Origin: Labrenzia sp. 011
Lineage (GTDB): Bacteria > Pseudomonadota > Alphaproteobacteria > Rhizobiales > Stappiaceae
DNA: 64,000 bases
Direction of reading: 5' to 3'
Assembly: GCF_003075075.1 (NCBI RefSeq)
Contig: NZ_QCYM01000005.1
Span: 1-64,000 of the forward strand
The position numbers and the translations under genes are program-made. Each line of letters starts with the position of its first letter. Positions within the stretch are counted from its first letter, which is position 1. Shown here piece after piece: positions 42,710 to 51,671 of the stretch. The notes under the pieces were generated by a model. That model was not told the origin of the DNA. It did no database searches and saw nothing but the letters and a program-made list of their open reading frames with translations.

Positions 42710-43609
42710 TCAGGCCCCGGTCCCGACCCTGGTCATCGCGGTGCTCAATGCATCGGCCAGTGCGCGCACGCGACGAGGCTGGGCGCGGCCGGGCGGGAAC
42801 ATCATCTGGAGAGGATTGGGCGGTGCCGCATGCGCCTCGAGCAGGGCGACAAGCTTTCCGGATTTCAGGTCGGGCGCCACGTCCAGTTCCGATTTCAGGA
42901 TGATCCCGTGCCCCTCCACGGCCCATTGCCGCACCAGGGAGCCGTCATTCACGATCTTGTTGCCGCGCACGGTGACCGTGCGGGTCTTTTTCCCCGACCC
43001 GAAACGCCAGACATTGTCCAGGGTCGTGCCGAACCGCATGACGAGGCAATTGTGCCGCGCCAGGTCGGCGGGCTGCTGCGGCGCGCCATGAGCATCGATA
43101 TAGGACGGCGCGGCGCAGACGATCCGGCGGAAGTGCCCCAGATTGCGGATCCGCAGGGTGCTGTCCGTGACCGTGCCGAAGCGCAAGGCCAGATCGAAGC
43201 CCTGACCGACGATGTCGACATAGCCGTCGGACAGGGACAACTCTATCGAGATTGCCGGATGCTGTTTTGTGAAGGCTGAAATCACGTCCGAGACGGTGCT
43301 GCGGCCAAGATCGACCGGCGCACTGACCCGGATCGGCCCGGACAGGGTCTCCGCTCCGTGACGGATGCGCGCCTCGAGGTCATCCATTTCGCCCAGCACG
43401 ACCTTGGCCCCGGCGAGCAGCGTGCGCCCTTCGTCTGTCAGGCTCAGGGAGCGCGTCGTCCGGTTGAAGAGAACGACGCCGTAATGGGCTTCGAGAGCGG
43501 CAAGCCGTTCGGACACCGTCGTTGCGGACAGGCCGGCCTCCCGTCCCGCCGCGACAAGGCTGCCTTTTTCGGCGATGATCAGAAACAGGCGGATGTTGTC
43601 GATCAACAT
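42710..43609 (-). CDS. LysR-family regulator
   Basis: A 299-residue LTTR of the single-domain effector type: helix-turn-helix at residues 10-35 (SLVAAGREAGLSATTVSERL), then RVSAPVDLGRSTVSDVISAF and GFDLALRFGTVTDSTL in the ligand domain. The ATG at 43609 gives the standard N-terminus; an upstream ATG at 43633 would add eight residues. It is divergent from the ABM monooxygenase and MDR genes, which it probably controls through TCCGGAT-type repeats at 43620-43680. Such pairs often sense quinones or electrophiles. Confidence 0.92.
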   Translation of the reverse strand: MLIDNIRLFLIIAEKGSLVAAGREAGLSATTVSERLAALEAHYGVVLFNRTTRSLSLTDEGRTLLAGAKVVLGEMDDLEARIRHGAETLSGPIRVSAPVDLGRSTVSDVISAFTKQHPAISIELSLSDGYVDIVGQGFDLALRFGTVTDSTLRIRNLGHFRRIVCAAPSYIDAHGAPQQPADLARHNCLVMRFGTTLDNVWRFGSGKKTRTVTVRGNKIVNDGSLVRQWAVEGHGIILKSELDVAPDLKSGKLVALLEAHAAPPNPLQMMFPPGRAQPRRVRALADALSTAMTRVGTGA

Positions 43610-43619
43610 TGTACGGAAA

Positions 43620-43680
43620 TTCCGGATTATCATTGCGAGTGGAGCGTGTTTATCCGGAAAAGCCTTGCCTGTATATCCGG
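43620..43680. promoter_or_regulatory. Candidate LysR operator (ATCCGG repeats)
   Basis: TTCCGGAT (43620-43627) and ATCCGGAA (43652-43659) form a perfect 8-bp inverted repeat with 24-bp spacing, and a third half-site ATCCGG lies at 43675-43680. They fill the divergent gap between the LysR gene and the ABM monooxygenase. LysR tetramers bind such spaced half-sites. Confidence 0.45.
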
Positions 43681-43713
43681 GTCATCGGACTAGCCCTTCA
43701 AAGGAACACACCC

Positions 43714-44004
43714 ATGTCGAAACTCACCGTCGTCGCCAACATCCACGCCAGGCCGGATCAGATCGAGCTGGTGAAAGCCGAGCTTCTGAAGCTGATCCCG
43801 ATCACGCGGGCCGAAAAAGGCTGCATCGGCTACGACCTGCATCAGGACAACGAAGATCCGGCGCATTTCATGTTTTACGAAAACTGGGAAAGCCGTGAAA
43901 TCTGGCAGGAACACATGAATGCTCCGCATCTGGCGGCGTATATGGCTGCAACCGACGGAGCCATTGCCGAGTTCACACTCAACGAAATGACTCAGATCGA
44001 CTGA
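43714..44004 (+). CDS. Putative quinol monooxygenase (ABM domain)
   Basis: A 96-residue ferredoxin-like fold protein: VVANIHARPDQIELVKAELL at the start, GCIGYDLHQDNEDPAHFMFY in the middle and WESREIWQEHMNAPHLAAYM at the end are typical of antibiotic biosynthesis monooxygenase (YgiN-like) proteins. These oxidise quinols or act on electrophilic aromatics without cofactor. AAAGGAACA lies before the ATG. It is followed by the MDR gene, and the pair plausibly handles quinone stress. Confidence 0.88.
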   Translation: MSKLTVVANIHARPDQIELVKAELLKLIPITRAEKGCIGYDLHQDNEDPAHFMFYENWESREIWQEHMNAPHLAAYMAATDGAIAEFTLNEMTQID

Positions 44005-44102
44005 CAACAGGCAGGCAGAGCACCTCAGCCGATCAGGCGCCCGGAGCATATGCCGGTGCCGCCAAGGCGCGGCTGCACTGAAATCAAAAGAGGATAAAAC
44101 CC

Positions 44103-45116
44103 ATGAAAGCCGTAGGATATCTGGCGCCCGGCCCCATCACCCGCGAAGATGCCTTGCTGGATCTGGAAATCGACAAACCCGCTGCCACCGGCCATGATAT
44201 TCTCGTCAGGGTCGAAGCCGTTTCCGTGAATCCGGTCGATACCAAAATACGCACGAACCGCCCGGCAGACGGCGACACACCGGCAATTCTCGGCTGGGAT
44301 GCCGTTGGCGAAGTGGCCGGGGTCGGTGACAAGGCCGGCCGGTTCCAGGTGGGCGACAAGGTCTGGTATGCGGGTGCGATCAACCGTCCCGGCACAAACG
44401 CCGAATTCCACCTCGTCGACGAACGCATCGTCGGCCATGCGCCGAAGTCCATTTCGACAGCTTCCGCAGCAGCCCTGCCGCTGACGACACTGACCGCGCA
44501 GGAAATGATCTTCGACCGCCTGCGGGTTACCGATCCGGTGCCTGGCGCGGCCAATGCCATCGTCATTATCGGCGGTGCGGGCGGCGTTGGCTCCATCGCG
44601 ATCCAGCTCCTGCGCGCCCAGACGGATCTGACCGTCATCGCGACCGCCTCCCGTCCCGAGACCCGGGAGTGGGTGAAGGGCCTGGGCGCACACCACGTCG
44701 TCGACCATTCCAGGCCGCTGCCCGAACAGATCGCCGCGCTGGGGATCGGCGCGCCGGCCTTCGTGTTCTCGACCAACTACTCGGACACCTATGTGCCGCA
44801 GATCGCCGAATTCATCGCCCCTCAGGGCCGCTTCGGCCTGATCGACGATCCGGAAGACCTCAGCATCATGCCGTTCAAGGCAAAGGCGGTTTCCATACAT
44901 TGGGAACTGATGTTCACCCGCTCCCTGTTCTCCACGCCGGACATCGCGCGCCAGGGCGAGATTCTGGACAAGGTGGCCGGTCTGATCGATGCGGGAAAGA
45001 TCCGCTCGACCGCCACCGAGACCTACGGCAGCATCAACGCTGAAAACCTCAAACGTGCCCATGCCCTGATCGAAAGCGGCAAGGCGAAAGGCAAGATCGT
45101 TCTGGAAGGCTTTTAG
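44103..45116 (+). CDS. Zinc-type alcohol dehydrogenase-like / quinone oxidoreductase (MDR)
   Basis: A 337-residue medium-chain dehydrogenase/reductase. The N-terminal GroES-like domain has GWDAVGEVAGVGDKAG, but the catalytic zinc-binding Cys and His are absent. The Rossmann motif is VIIGGAGGVGSIAIQLL. That combination matches NADPH-dependent quinone or enone reductases. It probably reduces an electrophilic quinone or enal together with the upstream monooxygenase. A strong convergent terminator follows at 45123. Confidence 0.9.
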   Translation: MKAVGYLAPGPITREDALLDLEIDKPAATGHDILVRVEAVSVNPVDTKIRTNRPADGDTPAILGWDAVGEVAGVGDKAGRFQVGDKVWYAGAINRPGTNAEFHLVDERIVGHAPKSISTASAAALPLTTLTAQEMIFDRLRVTDPVPGAANAIVIIGGAGGVGSIAIQLLRAQTDLTVIATASRPETREWVKGLGAHHVVDHSRPLPEQIAALGIGAPAFVFSTNYSDTYVPQIAEFIAPQGRFGLIDDPEDLSIMPFKAKAVSIHWELMFTRSLFSTPDIARQGEILDKVAGLIDAGKIRSTATETYGSINAENLKRAHALIESGKAKGKIVLEGF

Positions 45117-45122
45117 GATCCG

Positions 45123-45155
45123 TTTCCCGCGGCCGTCACCGGCGGCCGCGGGAAA
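45123..45155. terminator. Perfect bidirectional terminator between MDR and soxF
   Basis: TTTCCCGCGGCCG and CGGCCGCGGGAAA form a perfect 13-bp stem around 7 nt in the 41-bp gap between the convergent genes. T/A tracts at the stem ends allow termination in both directions, closing the sox operon and the MDR operon. Confidence 0.75.
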
Positions 45156-45157
45156 GA

Positions 45158-46435
45158 TCAGGCGCCGAAGATATCGGCGGTGATACCCTTGTACCAGCCG
45201 ACGGATTCCTCATAGGTCGCCTGGCGTAGCGCTGCGTCTTCCCCGGTCTGGCTGATGAAGCTGCCGGTCGAGGCGATCTTCTCCCCGGTCGGGGCATATT
45301 GGGCGCCGACCTTCACGCCATCGTTCGTTTCGATCAGACTCCAGCAGGTGTTGGAATATTTCGCCGGAAAGACCTTCGACCCGGTCAGCTCTCCCCGGAT
45401 GACCATGGCCGCGACCTTCGCCTGGCTGTTGGCCGAAAATCCCGATTTGGGCATGTCTCCGGCAATCGATGCATCTCCGATGACGAAGATGTTCCCGTCG
45501 ACCTGTGAGCGCATGGACGCCGGATCGATCGGGCAGAAGCCGCTGTCGTTCGTCAGCCCGGCGCTGGCGGCGATACTGCCCGCCTTCTGGGCCGGAATGA
45601 CATTGACCAGGTCGCCCCGGAAGGTGTCGAGATCCGTTTCCACCTCTCCGGTCTGCGGATTGACACCGGTGATGCCACCGTGAACGTCCGGTCCGTACCA
45701 CTCGATCATCCCCGGATAATATGTCTCCCACCCTTCGGCAAACAGGGCCTGCTTGGAGAATTTCGGCTTCGGGTCGATGATCACGATCCTGCAGTCGGTG
45801 TAGCCCTTTTCCTTGAAGAGATGCGCCATCATGGAGGCTCGCTCGTAAGGGCCCGGCGGGCAGCGGTAGGGGTTGGGCGGGGTGACCATCACCACCTGCT
45901 GGCCGTTTTCGATCGCGTCCAGCCCGGCTTTCAGGAGCTTCGTCTGCGGACCGGCCTTCCAGGCATGCGGCATGATCCCGGCGGCCTCTTGCGAATAACC
46001 GGGCACGCTGTCGTAGATCAGATCGATGCCGGGCGCGACGATCAGCCTGTCGTAGGGAACCCTGGACCCGTCGGCCATCACGACCTCCCTGGCTTCGCGG
46101 TCGATCGCGTCGGCGCGCCCGTTGACGACCGTTATGCCGTAGTTGGCGGCAAGCGTGTCGTAGCCGTGGGTGAGGGACTCGAAACTGCGGTATCCGCCCA
46201 GATAGAGGTTGGAAAAGAAACAGGTGGTGTAGCGCGGATTGGCCTCGATCAGCGTGACGTCCAGATCCTCGCCGGCGTCCTTGGCCATGTAGCGCGCCGC
46301 GGTGGCCCCGCCCGCGCCGCCGCCGATCACGACGGCCCTGGGTTTGCCTTGCGCCCTGGCATAATGGGGCATGGCCAGTGTGGTGGCTCCGGCCCCCATC
46401 ATCAGCGCGAACGTCCGGCGTGAAATATCTGACAT
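45158..46435 (-). CDS. soxF: Sulfide-cytochrome c reductase flavoprotein SoxF
   Basis: A 425-residue FAD protein of the flavocytochrome c sulfide dehydrogenase family. A twin-arginine signal (DISRRTFALMMGAG) directs it to the periplasm. The FAD Rossmann motif is VIGGGAGGATAARY (36-49). The two redox cysteines that accept sulfide are Cys72 (YTTCFFSN) and Cys192 (PYRCPPGP). It works with the cytochrome SoxE encoded upstream, passing electrons from sulfide to cytochrome c. Last gene of the sox operon. Confidence 0.95.
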   Translation of the reverse strand: MSDISRRTFALMMGAGATTLAMPHYARAQGKPRAVVIGGGAGGATAARYMAKDAGEDLDVTLIEANPRYTTCFFSNLYLGGYRSFESLTHGYDTLAANYGITVVNGRADAIDREAREVVMADGSRVPYDRLIVAPGIDLIYDSVPGYSQEAAGIMPHAWKAGPQTKLLKAGLDAIENGQQVVMVTPPNPYRCPPGPYERASMMAHLFKEKGYTDCRIVIIDPKPKFSKQALFAEGWETYYPGMIEWYGPDVHGGITGVNPQTGEVETDLDTFRGDLVNVIPAQKAGSIAASAGLTNDSGFCPIDPASMRSQVDGNIFVIGDASIAGDMPKSGFSANSQAKVAAMVIRGELTGSKVFPAKYSNTCWSLIETNDGVKVGAQYAPTGEKIASTGSFISQTGEDAALRQATYEESVGWYKGITADIFGA

Positions 46436-46486
46436 GTTCAGTCTCCCCAGATGTGCAGCGGACGGCGGCCTCTTTCGCCAAAGGGG

Positions 46487-47245
46487 CTATTGCGGATCGA
46501 GTGTTCCGAAATAGGCCGCAAGCGCTGCTATTTCCTCGTTGCCGAGATTGGTTGTCATGTTCTGCATGACCTGATGCGTGCGGACATTCGTCTTGTATTC
46601 GAACAGCGCCCGGATGAAGGCCTGGCCGGGCCAGCCGACGATCGACGGGATGCCGTCCGCCCGGCCGGATATCTGGTGGCAGGTCACGCATTCGCTGGAA
46701 AGATATTCGCCATATTCCGGATCGCCTTCCAGCCGCATCGCGGCCGCGCCGATTTCCGCGCGCACCTGTGTGCCCGCCTGCGGGTCCGCTGCCGGGGCTT
46801 CCCGGGACAGCGCCTTCAGATAGGCGATGAGGTCGACCCGGTCCTGTCTTTCGCGCATGCCGAGAAAGGACATGCGGGTGCCGGGAACATAGGCGCGCGG
46901 TTTTTCAAGATAGCGATCGAGGGTCACGGCGTCCCAGACAAGCCCGTCCGTGCCGCGGGTCTTCATGGCGCCGGAATACTTGAACCCCTCGAGCACGCCC
47001 GCCTGACGGCCGAACAATCCGTCCAGATGTGGCCCGACACCGTTCCGGGCTTCCGCACCGACCTGGTGGCAGCCCTTGCAGGCCCTGAACAGGACCTCGC
47101 CCCGGGCCGGATCACCCGCCTGCGCCCGGGCGGGCGGCGCATGGGACAGAAGGGCAGGGAGCACCGCAAGCAGCACAAAGCGCTTCAGCGTCACTCTCCT
47201 GCCCGAGAGCCTTGTGGCACGTCGCAACGTGTCGGCTCCGCCCAT
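46487..47245 (-). CDS. soxE: Diheme cytochrome c SoxE
   Basis: A 252-residue periplasmic cytochrome with two CxxCH sites (CKGCH 56-60 and CVTCH 186-190). Its first half is very like the first domain of SoxD, with matching GVGPHLDGLFGRQAG segments, suggesting gene duplication. The N-terminus is a signal peptide with a long basic region; the ATG at 47245 has AGGGAG at good spacing, while a GTG at 47204 would sit too close to its AGGAG. It is the electron acceptor of SoxF. Confidence 0.92.
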   Translation of the reverse strand: MGGADTLRRATRLSGRRVTLKRFVLLAVLPALLSHAPPARAQAGDPARGEVLFRACKGCHQVGAEARNGVGPHLDGLFGRQAGVLEGFKYSGAMKTRGTDGLVWDAVTLDRYLEKPRAYVPGTRMSFLGMRERQDRVDLIAYLKALSREAPAADPQAGTQVRAEIGAAAMRLEGDPEYGEYLSSECVTCHQISGRADGIPSIVGWPGQAFIRALFEYKTNVRTHQVMQNMTTNLGNEEIAALAAYFGTLDPQ

Positions 47246-47299
47246 TGCGGGTCTCCCTGTTACGGTCCCGGGTCAGGGGGATGTCATGTGTTCCCGACC

Positions 47300-48418
47300 C
47301 TAGTCCACGCCGCCCATGCCGGCGGCATCGTTGTCGTCGACGGATCCCGGTGTCACGTCCAGTATCTGGGCGTGCATGGTGATCTCGACGGGACTGTCCT
47401 TGCAATCGCTCATGCAGGGGTCGCCCTTGTCGGCGTAATGCGGTTCCTCTGCCCGGTCGTCGGCAATGAAGTTCTCTTCATTCGGCAGCCGGATTTCCGT
47501 GAAATTCTCGTTAGAGAGTTCGAAATCCTCATCCTCGACGATATCGTTCAGATAAAGGAGATACGCGGTGATGGCATAAACGTCGTCGTCGGACAACGAC
47601 CGGGCGTTGCCGTAGGGCATTGCCCGCCGCACGTAGTCGTAGACGGTCGACAGATAGGGCCAGTAGGAGCCGATGGTCTTTTCCGGGCGCTCGTCGGTCA
47701 GCGTGTCCTGACCTCCGGCCAGAACCGGCCAGCGGCCGACGCCTTCGCCGAAGTCGCCGTGGCAGACCGCGCAATTGTCCGTATAGAGCACTTCCCCGTC
47801 GGCAACCGTTCCCGATCCCTGGGGAAGACCCATGCCGTCCGGGCGGACATCGATGTCCCAGGCGGCGATCTCATCTTCCGTCGCGACCCTGCCGAGACCG
47901 AAGACCCCGCCGTCCCGCGTGGCGGACACCGGTGCGGGAGCGGAGGCGGCTTCCGCGGTCTGGACCTCGCCCTCAGCCGGCTCCGGTTCCGCCGACCCCT
48001 GCTGTTCTTCCGCTGCCGGAGCGCTGCTGGAGAAGGTTGCCAGATAGGCAATCACATTCTCCAGATCCTTTTCCTTCTTCAGCCCGGCAAAGGCCATCTT
48101 CGTACCCTTGATCATGGCCCTTGGCTTTTCCAGATAGGTGGTCAGCGTGGCGTCGTCCCACACGAGCCCATCGTCGCCTGCGCTGATCATGGCCTTGGAA
48201 TACTTGTAGTCCTCAAGGGTTCCCGCGGCGCGTCCGAACACCTCGTTCAGCTGCGGGCCGACCTTGTTCTTCGCGTTTTCGCCGACCGCGTGGCAGGCCG
48301 CGCATTTCTTGAAGACCTTCGCACCCTTGTCGGGATCGCCGGCCAGGGCGCCACCGGCGAGAACCGGCAGGGCCGCGAGGGAAACGCCAAGGCTGAGAAC
48401 TTTAAGAAACTTCGACAT
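47300..48418 (-). CDS. soxD: Sulfane dehydrogenase cytochrome subunit SoxD
   Basis: A 372-residue diheme c-type cytochrome. It has a signal peptide (KFLKVLSLGVSLAALPVL), a first domain with CAACH (39-43), a linker rich in Ala, Glu and Pro (about 132-165), and a second domain with CAVCH (216-220). The acidic C-terminal tail carries an extra CMSDC pair. SoxD takes the six electrons released by SoxC per sulfane sulfur. The start at 48418 overlaps the end of soxC by 17 bases, so the two subunits are coupled. Confidence 0.95.
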   Translation of the reverse strand: MSKFLKVLSLGVSLAALPVLAGGALAGDPDKGAKVFKKCAACHAVGENAKNKVGPQLNEVFGRAAGTLEDYKYSKAMISAGDDGLVWDDATLTTYLEKPRAMIKGTKMAFAGLKKEKDLENVIAYLATFSSSAPAAEEQQGSAEPEPAEGEVQTAEAASAPAPVSATRDGGVFGLGRVATEDEIAAWDIDVRPDGMGLPQGSGTVADGEVLYTDNCAVCHGDFGEGVGRWPVLAGGQDTLTDERPEKTIGSYWPYLSTVYDYVRRAMPYGNARSLSDDDVYAITAYLLYLNDIVEDEDFELSNENFTEIRLPNEENFIADDRAEEPHYADKGDPCMSDCKDSPVEITMHAQILDVTPGSVDDNDAAGMGGVD

Positions 48419-49676
48419 TTTCCACCGTCCCGTCTGCTTTGACATGCCAGGTCTGGATACCGTTGTTGTGATAGATGGAATTCTCGCCGCGGGCGGCGCG
48501 CAATTCGGTCTTTGTGGGCTGGAAATAGCCGCTTTCGTCCATGGCGCGGGACTGGATCAGAAGATCGGAACCGTCCCAGTCGATGTCGAGATAGAAGCGG
48601 TGCATCGCCTTGGACAGGCTCGGCCCGTCCAGCCGGGCGGTCTTCCAGTTGCGTCCGCCATCGATGGAGACGTCGACCCGGGTGATCCGGCCGTTGCCGG
48701 ACCAGGCGACGCCGGAAATGACCAGCGGCCCCTTGCCATGGGTGATCGGGGCCTGCGGGCTCGGATTGGTGACAACCGACTTGGCGTCCATCACCCAGGT
48801 GAACCGGCGGGCCTTGCCGCTTTCCAGAAGGTCGGTGTACTTGGAGGTTTCCTCACGCTGGTGCCAGGGCTCGTCACCGACTTCGATGCGGCGCAGCCAC
48901 TTGACCCACATGTTGCCTTCCCAGCCCGGCACCACGAGGCGCAAGGGATAGCCCTGTTCCGGCCGCAGGGCCTCGCCGTTCATCTTGAAGGCGACGAGGC
49001 AGTCGTCCAGGGCCTTTTCCATCGGGATCGACCGGGTCATGGCCGAGGCATCGGCCCCTTCCGGCATCACCCATTTGCCGTTGGTCTTGATGCCGGCCTC
49101 TTCCAGGATCAGTTTCAGCGGCACGCCCGTATACATCACGCAATGGACCATGCCGTGCGTATACTGGCAGCCGTTGAGCTGCGATCCGCGCCATTCCATG
49201 CCGGAATTGGCGGCGCATTCCAGGAAATAGACCCGGTTTTCCCGCGGGAACCGTTTCAGGTCCTCCATGGTGAAGACCAGCGGCGTGTCGACCAGCCCGT
49301 TGATCATCAGCCGATGATCCGCCGGGTTGATCTCCGCGATGCCGCCGTGGTGACGCTCGAAGCACAATCCGTTCGGCGTGATGATGCCGTCAAGATCCTG
49401 CAGCGGCGTGAAATTGACCGAACTTTCCGTCGAGGCCGTCAGCCACTCCACGTCGCGGCGCACCACATGCGCCTCGAATTCCGATGGTGTGCCGTAGGGA
49501 CGCGACTGCACCCCTTCGCCGAGATAGCGGTTCCAGTCCTGAACCTCGGTTATCAGCGGATCTCCGCCGGCGTGCGCTGCTCCCGCCGCGCCTGCCGCCA
49601 CACCGGTGGCAAGCCCGGCCTTCAGAAGTGTCCGGCGGGACAGGTTCGGCGATTGAGAAACGGTCTCGTCATTCAT
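48402..49676 (-). CDS. soxC: Sulfane dehydrogenase molybdenum subunit SoxC
   Basis: A 424-residue sulfite-oxidase-fold protein. A twin-arginine signal (NLSRRTLLKAGLATG) exports the folded molybdoprotein. Cys154 in LECAANSGMEWRG is the molybdenum ligand, and the C-terminal domain is the immunoglobulin-like dimerisation domain. With SoxD it oxidises the sulfane sulfur bound to SoxY, allowing full conversion of thiosulfate to sulfate without sulfur globules. Presence of soxCD means complete oxidation is expected here. Confidence 0.95.
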   Translation of the reverse strand: MNDETVSQSPNLSRRTLLKAGLATGVAAGAAGAAHAGGDPLITEVQDWNRYLGEGVQSRPYGTPSEFEAHVVRRDVEWLTASTESSVNFTPLQDLDGIITPNGLCFERHHGGIAEINPADHRLMINGLVDTPLVFTMEDLKRFPRENRVYFLECAANSGMEWRGSQLNGCQYTHGMVHCVMYTGVPLKLILEEAGIKTNGKWVMPEGADASAMTRSIPMEKALDDCLVAFKMNGEALRPEQGYPLRLVVPGWEGNMWVKWLRRIEVGDEPWHQREETSKYTDLLESGKARRFTWVMDAKSVVTNPSPQAPITHGKGPLVISGVAWSGNGRITRVDVSIDGGRNWKTARLDGPSLSKAMHRFYLDIDWDGSDLLIQSRAMDESGYFQPTKTELRAARGENSIYHNNGIQTWHVKADGTVENVEVS

Positions 49677-49701
49677 GACTGGTCCTCTTGGCTTAAAGAC
49701 A

Positions 49702-51396
49702 TCAGCCGGCAAGCGTCACGGACTGGTTGTCCGACAGCTTGACGACAGGGTTTTTGGTGATGTGGTTTTCGACGACGTCCCAGATCGGCGGACCTTCGGT
49801 ACCTTCATTGACCGAAGCCCAGCCGGCGACGACATATTCCCTGGCCGGGTCGATCGCTTCGCCCGTGGCCAGCAGTGTCATGCCGGAAATGCGCTCGCCG
49901 ATGTCCTTGTCCGGATCGATCGTGTAGCCCATGCCGCCGACGCGGACCATGTCGCCGCCCTGCTGGTAATAGGGATCCTTGTTGAACAGGTTGTCGCCGA
50001 CGTCTTCCAGAATGTCCTTCAGCACCTGACCGGTCATCGCCGAACGGTAGGCCGCCGGATAGGTCATGGCGCAGGCGTTGTGCAGGTCCTCGAAGGTGAT
50101 CTCCTGTCCCGGCAGCAGGCTGGTGCCCCAGCGGAATCCCGGCGACAGCGCGATCTCCGCGTCCCGCTCTTCCAGAAGCGCCTGGCAGATCAGGTCATCG
50201 AAGGTGCCGTTGAAATTGCCGCGCCGGTAGAGAAGGCTTTCGGTCTTGCCGAGCACACGGGACAGGTCGCTTTCAAAGGGCGCGCGAACCTCGTCGATCA
50301 GCGTGGCCATGTCTTCATCCGGGGTGATGACATCGGAGAACACCGGAATCAGGCGATAGGCATATCCGGCCAGCTTGCCGTCGCGGATGTCCAGGTCCAG
50401 CCGCGAGACGAACTTGCCGTTGGACCCCGAGGCAATCACCAGCGTGTCGTTGACGATCACCGGTTCGGGCAGGGCATCATGCGTATGTCCGGTCAGGATC
50501 ACATCGATGCCGTCGACACGGGAGGCCAGCTTGCGGTCCACGTCGAAACCGTTGTGGGAGAGCAGCACGATCAGGTCCGCACCTGCGTCCTGCGCCTCGC
50601 CCACGTGTTTGGCGATGTCCTCCTCTCGGATCCCGAAGGACCACCCGGGGATCATCCAGCGCGGATTGGCGATCGGCGTATAGGGGAAGGCCTGACCGAT
50701 GACAGCCACTTTGGCGCCGCCCCGCTCGAACATCTTCCACGCTTCGAACGCCGGTTCGTCCCATTCGCTGTCGTAGATATTCGAGCCCAGAAACGCGAAG
50801 GGCAGCTCATCGATCAGTTCCTGCACCCGGTCGGTGCCATAGGTGAATTCCCAGTGGCCGGTCATCGCGTCCGGAGACAGGGAATTCATCACCGTGACCA
50901 TGTCCTGGCCCTGGGTGACGTTGGAGGTGTAGCTGCCCTGCCAGGTGTCGCCGCCGTCCAGCAGCAGCACGTTGTCTGCTCCGCGTTCGGCGCGGATGCG
51001 CTTGATCACGGTCGCCACCCGGTCCATGCCACCCATTTTGCCGTAGCTTTGCGCCAGCGCGACGTAATCCTCGCTGGTCAGGGCATAGGCGTCGGGTGAG
51101 CCCGGTTCGATGTTGTAGAGTTTCAGGAAATCGGCGCCGGTCACATGCGGCGGCTTGCCGGCAACATCGCCGATGCCAAGGTTGATCGACGGTTCACGGA
51201 AGTAGATCGGCTTGAGCTGGGCATGAATGTCGGTGATATGGATCAGGGTCAGTTGTCCCTTGGGATCCATCTGCAGGAGCTGGTCTTCCGAAAGCGCCTG
51301 CTGAGCCATCAGCCGGGACCACGAACCTGCCATCCCCGATCCGAGCAGCGCACTTGTTGCCGTCGCCGCCATCAGGAATTCGCGTCTCGAGAACAT
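49702..51396 (-). CDS. soxB: SoxB sulfate thiohydrolase
   Basis: A 564-residue periplasmic enzyme of the 5'-nucleotidase/metallophosphatase fold with two Mn ions. Ligands can be seen at D56 and H58 (DIHAQ), D150 (GGDTWQGS), H281 (SHNGFD) and H304, H306 (TGHTHD); GHWEFTYG is the SoxB variant of the usual GNHE. A Tat signal (SRREFLMAATAT) starts the protein at 51396. It releases sulfate from the SoxY-bound sulfonate. It is separated from soxA by an unusually long 275-bp gap. Confidence 0.96.
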   Translation of the reverse strand: MFSRREFLMAATATSALLGSGMAGSWSRLMAQQALSEDQLLQMDPKGQLTLIHITDIHAQLKPIYFREPSINLGIGDVAGKPPHVTGADFLKLYNIEPGSPDAYALTSEDYVALAQSYGKMGGMDRVATVIKRIRAERGADNVLLLDGGDTWQGSYTSNVTQGQDMVTVMNSLSPDAMTGHWEFTYGTDRVQELIDELPFAFLGSNIYDSEWDEPAFEAWKMFERGGAKVAVIGQAFPYTPIANPRWMIPGWSFGIREEDIAKHVGEAQDAGADLIVLLSHNGFDVDRKLASRVDGIDVILTGHTHDALPEPVIVNDTLVIASGSNGKFVSRLDLDIRDGKLAGYAYRLIPVFSDVITPDEDMATLIDEVRAPFESDLSRVLGKTESLLYRRGNFNGTFDDLICQALLEERDAEIALSPGFRWGTSLLPGQEITFEDLHNACAMTYPAAYRSAMTGQVLKDILEDVGDNLFNKDPYYQQGGDMVRVGGMGYTIDPDKDIGERISGMTLLATGEAIDPAREYVVAGWASVNEGTEGPPIWDVVENHITKNPVVKLSDNQSVTLAG

Positions 51397-51671
51397 GTCT
51401 TGCCTCCAAAATCGCGGGCCAGACCCTGCCTGGCCGCATGCATGAGATCTCCGCTGGCGCACGCGGACACGCGCACCCTGCATCTTCGGATGAGTTGTGT
51501 TTTCGGCTTCGAAGCATCCTGCGTCCGGTGGATCGCAGCGCCGACGCTCCGGCACCTTGAATTCAGTCTGCTTTCCGGCCTTTGCGCAATCTTGCGTGAA
51601 GGCCGGTCACCCTGTCCGGCGGGACAATCCGGCGCGACGACGTTCGCCGCACCGGACGCCCGGGAGGATGC
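51397..51671 (-). promoter_or_regulatory. Long soxA-soxB spacer with strong hairpin at 51575-51606
   Basis: This 275-bp spacer holds no convincing gene. Its main element is CCGGCCTT...AAGGCCGG (51575-51582 with 51599-51606), whose loop contains CGCAA...TTGCG, so a nearly continuous 15-bp stem forms with two G-U pairs. A smaller stem TGTCC-GGCG-GGACA lies nearby. It may terminate part of the transcription after soxA or mark an mRNA processing site; a second promoter for soxB is possible. Confidence 0.5.

Noticed and set aside
46451..48442. A 663-residue open frame opposite soxE and soxD
   Set aside because: Antisense shadow of two heme proteins with clear CxxCH sites; no recognisable domain.
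51397..51555. N-terminal extension of SoxB up to 51555
   Set aside because: The extension is Arg-rich and not signal-like, while the start at 51396 places a proper Tat signal at the N-terminus.
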